64,000 bases of DNA, taken from contig CALNXK010000548.1 in the NCBI GenBank assembly GCA_942486035.1, positions 1-64,000 on the forward strand, read 5' to 3'. Under the pieces are notes generated by a model. That model was not told the DNA's origin, searched no databases, and saw only the letters and a list, made by a program, of their open reading frames with translations. The stretch's first letter is position 1, and each line of letters starts with the position of its first letter. Of the stretch, positions 60,290 to 64,000 are shown piece by piece. Both the position numbers and the translations under genes were made by a program. The stretch comes from Porites lobata. Taxonomy: Eukaryota > Cnidaria > Anthozoa > Scleractinia > Poritidae.

Positions 60290-62556
60290 CTAAAGTGAGA
60301 TTTAACCGCATTTACAGATTAAACCCTGCATCTACGCAAAATAAGTCGTCTTGCTAAAAATAATCACACTGGTGGCACCTTATTGAAGTTATTATCAAAA
60401 CTGACTACAGTAATTTACCGGCAATTAACAGTACGCGCAAGCTCTATAGTGAACGATAAATCCAAAGATGTAGAGCAGCTGGTTTTAACTGCACTCTATA
60501 GCCAACAAGTGTGTAATTTATGTGTCGATAAACCACGAAACAAAGTCCCAAACACTTTCTCATAATCAACAAAGTCCTCTGGGTTAAAAAAAATAATAAC
60601 AACGACGTTTCTTTAAGAAAAACAGCAACATCAGCAGCAGACTGTAAAAATTTAAAAGCGCATTTAACATACTCGTACCACTGAGAAAGACTGAAGAGTT
60701 ACCCTCTTAATCTCATACATAAAATCTATTTTTTTTAACCTATTCAACGTTACACGAGCCACGTTTCTGGCTTACCCACGATAGCGTCTTCTTCGACGAC
60801 GCGAGGACCCGCGACGGCTTCTACGTCGGCGGAAACGTCGAACTACTCGGCGACCAATACGTACGATTCTGCGGAAAATAAGATCTGAAGACTCGTTTTC
60901 TGGATTGGTCAAAGCGTTTTCTTTCCCATCTTCGTTTTCCAATTCCTCATTATCGTTGTCTTCTGGCCCCATATCATAGGCGCCTTCTTCATCGTCTTCT
61001 TCATCGTTCTCACTTTCGTTGCTTATATCTTTGTTTGGAATTCCATCCTGTGTATCTTCATCTTGCAATGTTTCATCACTAAAGTGAGATTTAACCGCAT
61101 TTACAGATTAAACCCTGCATCTACGCAAAATAAGTCGTCTTGCTGAAAATAATCACACTGGTGGCACCTTATTGAAGTTATTATCAAAACTGACTACAGT
61201 AATTTACCGGCAATTAACAGTACGTGCAAGATCTATAGTGAACGATAAATCCAAAGATGAACAGCAACCGGTTTTAAGTGCACTCTCTAGCCAACAAGTG
61301 TGTAATTTATGAGTCGATAAACCACGAAACAAAGTCTCAAACACCTTCTCAGAATCAGCAAAGTTCTCTGGGTTAAAAAAAAAAAACATAACAACGACGA
61401 CGTTTCTTTAAGAAAAACAGCAACATCAGCAGCAGACTGTAAAAATTTAAAAGCAGATTTAAGATACTCGTACCACTGAGAAAGACTGGAGAGATACCCT
61501 CTTAATCTCTTACATATATTCTATCTTTTTAACCTATTCAACATTACACGAGCTTCATTTCTGCCTTACCCACGTTTTCGACCACGCGAAGACCGGCGGC
61601 GGCTTCGTCTTCGTCGGCGTAAACGTCGAATTCCACGTATTATACGGCGAGCACGGATGAGACGCTTTGCTAGAAAAGGCACAATAGGCAAAGCAGGATC
61701 TGAAGACTCGTATTCTGGATTAGCCAAAGCGTTTTCTTTCCCATCTTCGTTCTCAAATTCCTCATCGTCGTCGTCTTCTGGCTCCATATCATAGGCGCCT
61801 TCCTCATCTTCATCTTCATCGTTCTCATTCTTGTTGTTTATATCTTTGTTTGGGTTTTCATCCTGTTTATCTTCATCTTGCAAATTTTTATCACTAAAAT
61901 GAGATATAACCCAATTTATAGATTAAACCGAGCATGCAGGGCCGTAGCCAGGAAGAAACTACAACCGAGGCGAACACACGGTCCGTTTTACGAAATCAGC
62001 CGTATGAAATCTTCTAAAAAAACTCGCCATTGCTGGAGAAAATAAACACAATGGTGAAAACTTATTAAAGTTATTATGAAAGCTGACCTCAGTCATTAAC
62101 AGGCAATTAATTTAAAGTACGCGCCAGCTGTACATTGGACGATACTTCCAAACACTGCTGGGTCTTAAGTTCACTCTAAAGCCAGCAGGTGTACCTTACG
62201 TGCCAATAAAGTACGAAAAAAAATCTCAAGACCCTTTTCATTATAATAAACGATGTGCTCTGCGTTGAAAAGCGACGACGTTTATTTGATGAAAGAGCAG
62301 CAACAGCAGCAGCGGGAAAACATTTTGAAACACATTTAACATAATTACAGTCAATTGACTCATTGTAATCATCTAATCTATAATACCATGATTTAACTTA
62401 TTCAACATTGCACGAACAACCTACGTTTCTGCCTTACCTTTCTCGGAGATCATTCACAAGATCATTTGTTTCATTGTCATCTGCTGCAACTGCATCTCCG
62501 TTGAATGGACTAGCCAAGCTGACGGCCAGCACTGCCAACAGAATTAGAGTCTTCAT
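60079..62556 (-). CDS. Secreted acidic/Arg-rich polyprotein, copy 3 (4 exons, one cassette lost)
   Basis: Predicted exons are 62556-62438, 61893-61570, 61078-60776 and 60289-60079, about 318 residues. Introns are 544, 491 and 486 bp, phase 2. The short-acidic ALPIVPF cassette (exon 3 of the other copies) is absent. The remaining exon 2 has the long acidic part of an exon 2 but ends with the 9-bp-deleted tail that marks exon 3 of copy 2, so it looks like a fusion of the two made by unequal recombination. The signal peptide reads MKTLILLAVLAVSLAS. The TATA box is TATAAAGG. The frame is intact throughout. Confidence 0.82.
60776..61078 (-). CDS. Copy 3 exon for 'IFRRIVRIGRR' peptide
   Basis: 303-bp phase 2-2 exon, homologous to exon 4 of copies 1 and 2. 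It has private changes QDGIPNKD (for QDENPNKD) and SSDLIF (for SSDPIF) at the acidic/basic boundary. Confidence 0.82.
61570..61893 (-). CDS. Copy 3 exon 2: fused exon-2/exon-3 cassette
   Basis: 324-bp phase 2-2 exon. Acidic half as in exon 2 of the other copies, tail RGRKRG as in exon 3 of copy 2. Donor reads GGG TAA G. Confidence 0.82.
62438..62556 (-). CDS. Copy 3 exon 1: signal peptide and acidic stub
   Basis: 119-bp exon, ATG at 62556 and donor GTAAGG at 62437. One Leu-to-Val change in the signal core relative to copy 1. Confidence 0.84.
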
Positions 62557-62602
62557 CTCCAAATCTTCGTGACTACTGGTTCTTGGAAACACGTATGTCG
62601 CG

Positions 62603-62610
62603 CCTTTATA
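62603..62610 (-). promoter_or_regulatory. TATA box of peptide gene copy 3 (variant)
   Basis: TATAAAGG on the minus strand at the same distance from the ATG as in copies 1 and 2, one base different from their TATAAAAG. Confidence 0.55.
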
Positions 62611-63523
62611 CGCTTTGCATTGATCGTAAATATCGTGATATTTTGAATGAAAAGATTAATTATATTCACAAAACAACAAAAAAAGCAACAACGACAACAA
62701 CAACAAAAAAATCAAAATTCCTTCTAAATTTAACACTGCGTTTGATTCTGAGCTCCTCCGAAAATAAAATTCTGAGGATTTATAAGTAAAGCTATTTATC
62801 AGCCACAGTAAGCCAATAAGTAAATATCTCCTTGACCAAAAATGTTTCCAACAGTAAATGTCGTTATAAAACTTGTAATGACTTGTAATGACTCTGGTTA
62901 AAAAAAAATATATGAACAAATATTAATTTAAAGGCTCTGTTCAAATTTAAACAAAGCAAGACTGAGTATTATTCATGGTTTTTATCTCTATATTCCTATA
63001 CCTAGGCAACCTAAAAAGCAAAAAAAAGGGGCAAACTTTACCTTAAGAAATTGTTTTCAATTATCACTCTTTTTTCTTTTAAAGTTGAGAGATACGATAT
63101 CAAGGTTTGCGTGAGGTTTTGAACCACTTTACCCGCGGCATTGAGGCTTTTCTGCAGTCAGTAGGCGAGGGTTTGCGATATTTTTTCTGATTTAATTGTT
63201 GCCTTTATTATTTAGGTGTGTATTCATCGTTTCTTCCTTTTAAGTACCTCCATTAAAAATTGTTAAAACTATCAATGCAATCTAGAATGCCTCTATATTT
63301 TCAGTTTATTTCAGTACATACGGATGTAATTTCTTGTATTGTACTCGCCTGGCCCTACACTACCTGGGGGCCAAAGTAATGTCATTAATCAGTTGAAGTC
63401 TGTTAAAAAAAACCTTATTGTTGTTGCTTTTATTACTCTCCTTCTTATCATTATTCTTCCTCTTCTTCTTCTTAATTATTATCATTATTATTGTTATTAT
63501 TATCTTTATTAATAGTATTTATT

Positions 63524-63537
63524 TAGTAGTAGTAGTG

Positions 63538-63579
<42 letters not shown>

Positions 63580-63580
63580 T
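63524..63580. repeat. (TAG)n microsatellite, unit C
   Basis: Longest of the three triplet tracts, with one TGG interruption. Confidence 0.93.
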
Positions 63581-64000
63581 TTATTGTTATCGTTATTACA
63601 GTTGTTGTTGAGAAGTTGAAATGCCTAGCTTTGCCATGAAAAGGTTGCCTTTGCACAAGACAATGTGCATAGGATTTGGCTTAGTCTTATCGGATCCAGT
63701 TGACAGACCTGTATTCGTTTGATTGTTACTTTTGTTGTTTGTGCTTGTGACCACACTCACATTTTCAAGCAATTTTTAGTGTTAATAGTAAGTAAAGAGG
63801 ACCAATCTACTCTTTCTTATCGAAATACTACAGTTCAATTACAAGCTGGTTGCTAAATTAATGTCAGGCAACAACAATTTATTTCCCTAATTTTCTCCGT
63901 TAATCAGTAACGTCAATAACTACCCGCTAATAACGCAAACTAATAAAGACAATTCGCTGTAATAATAAATAAGTCATATGTAACTTTAATATGCAAAATA

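Larger units (their letters stand above)
40501..64000. repeat. Tandem segmental duplication, unit C (3' truncated by window)
   Basis: Third copy, cut by the window end roughly 1 kb before the expected junction. Compared with B it has a 1-kb insertion at 40684-41730, a replacement carrying a LINE-like tail near 46146-46686 and a 7.2-kb EnSpm-like insertion at 48117-55301. It has lost about 970 bp after 42619 and about 790 bp near 47360. Its peptide gene has three cassettes instead of four. Confidence 0.92.

Overview
The window is eukaryotic, AT-rich and mostly non-coding. Its genes have spliced introns (GTAAG donors, pyrimidine-rich acceptors ending in TTTAG) and TATA boxes, and it carries a tRNA-headed SINE and several cut-and-paste DNA transposons. 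The SINE body, with its inverted GCGAGGATCA / TCATCCGCAG core, resembles short repeats I associate with anthozoan genomes. My best guess is a cnidarian, probably a stony coral; this rests on recognition, not on a search.

The whole window is one large tandem array. Unit A (1-17065) is followed by unit B (17066-40500) and unit C (40501 to the window end, about 1 kb short of complete). The units are near-identical in shared parts. They differ mainly by insertions and deletions: a 5.1-kb palindromic TTAA-flanked element only in B, a 7.2-kb EnSpm/CACTA-like element only in C, a 1-kb insertion in C holding a small TTAA MITE, a LINE-like 3' end in C, and a 1-kb segment present in B and C but not in A.

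Each unit has one convincing gene, on the minus strand (14555-11411, 38025-34812, 62556-60079). A short TATA-driven first exon encodes a signal peptide and acidic stub. It is followed by three or four homologous cassette exons, each encoding an acidic segment and then an extremely Arg-rich, amphipathic segment. Every internal cassette is phase 2-2 and a multiple of three, so splicing all of them gives one continuous secreted polyprotein of about 405, 402 and 318 residues. The last cassette alone has a genuine stop. The design suggests a multi-peptide precursor of cationic, probably antimicrobial, peptides held neutral by acidic spacers. I do not recognise the family by name. Each internal splice donor also contains an in-frame Gly-stop, so intron retention would give shorter products ending in Gly. 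This gene is the most likely undescribed system here.

Other coding traces are relics: a second signal-peptide exon on the plus strand with a different lesion in each unit, a hAT transposase C-terminal fragment, and two possible exons inside the EnSpm-like element. The remaining sequence holds SINE copies, hairpin elements, microsatellites and long stretches where I see no gene.
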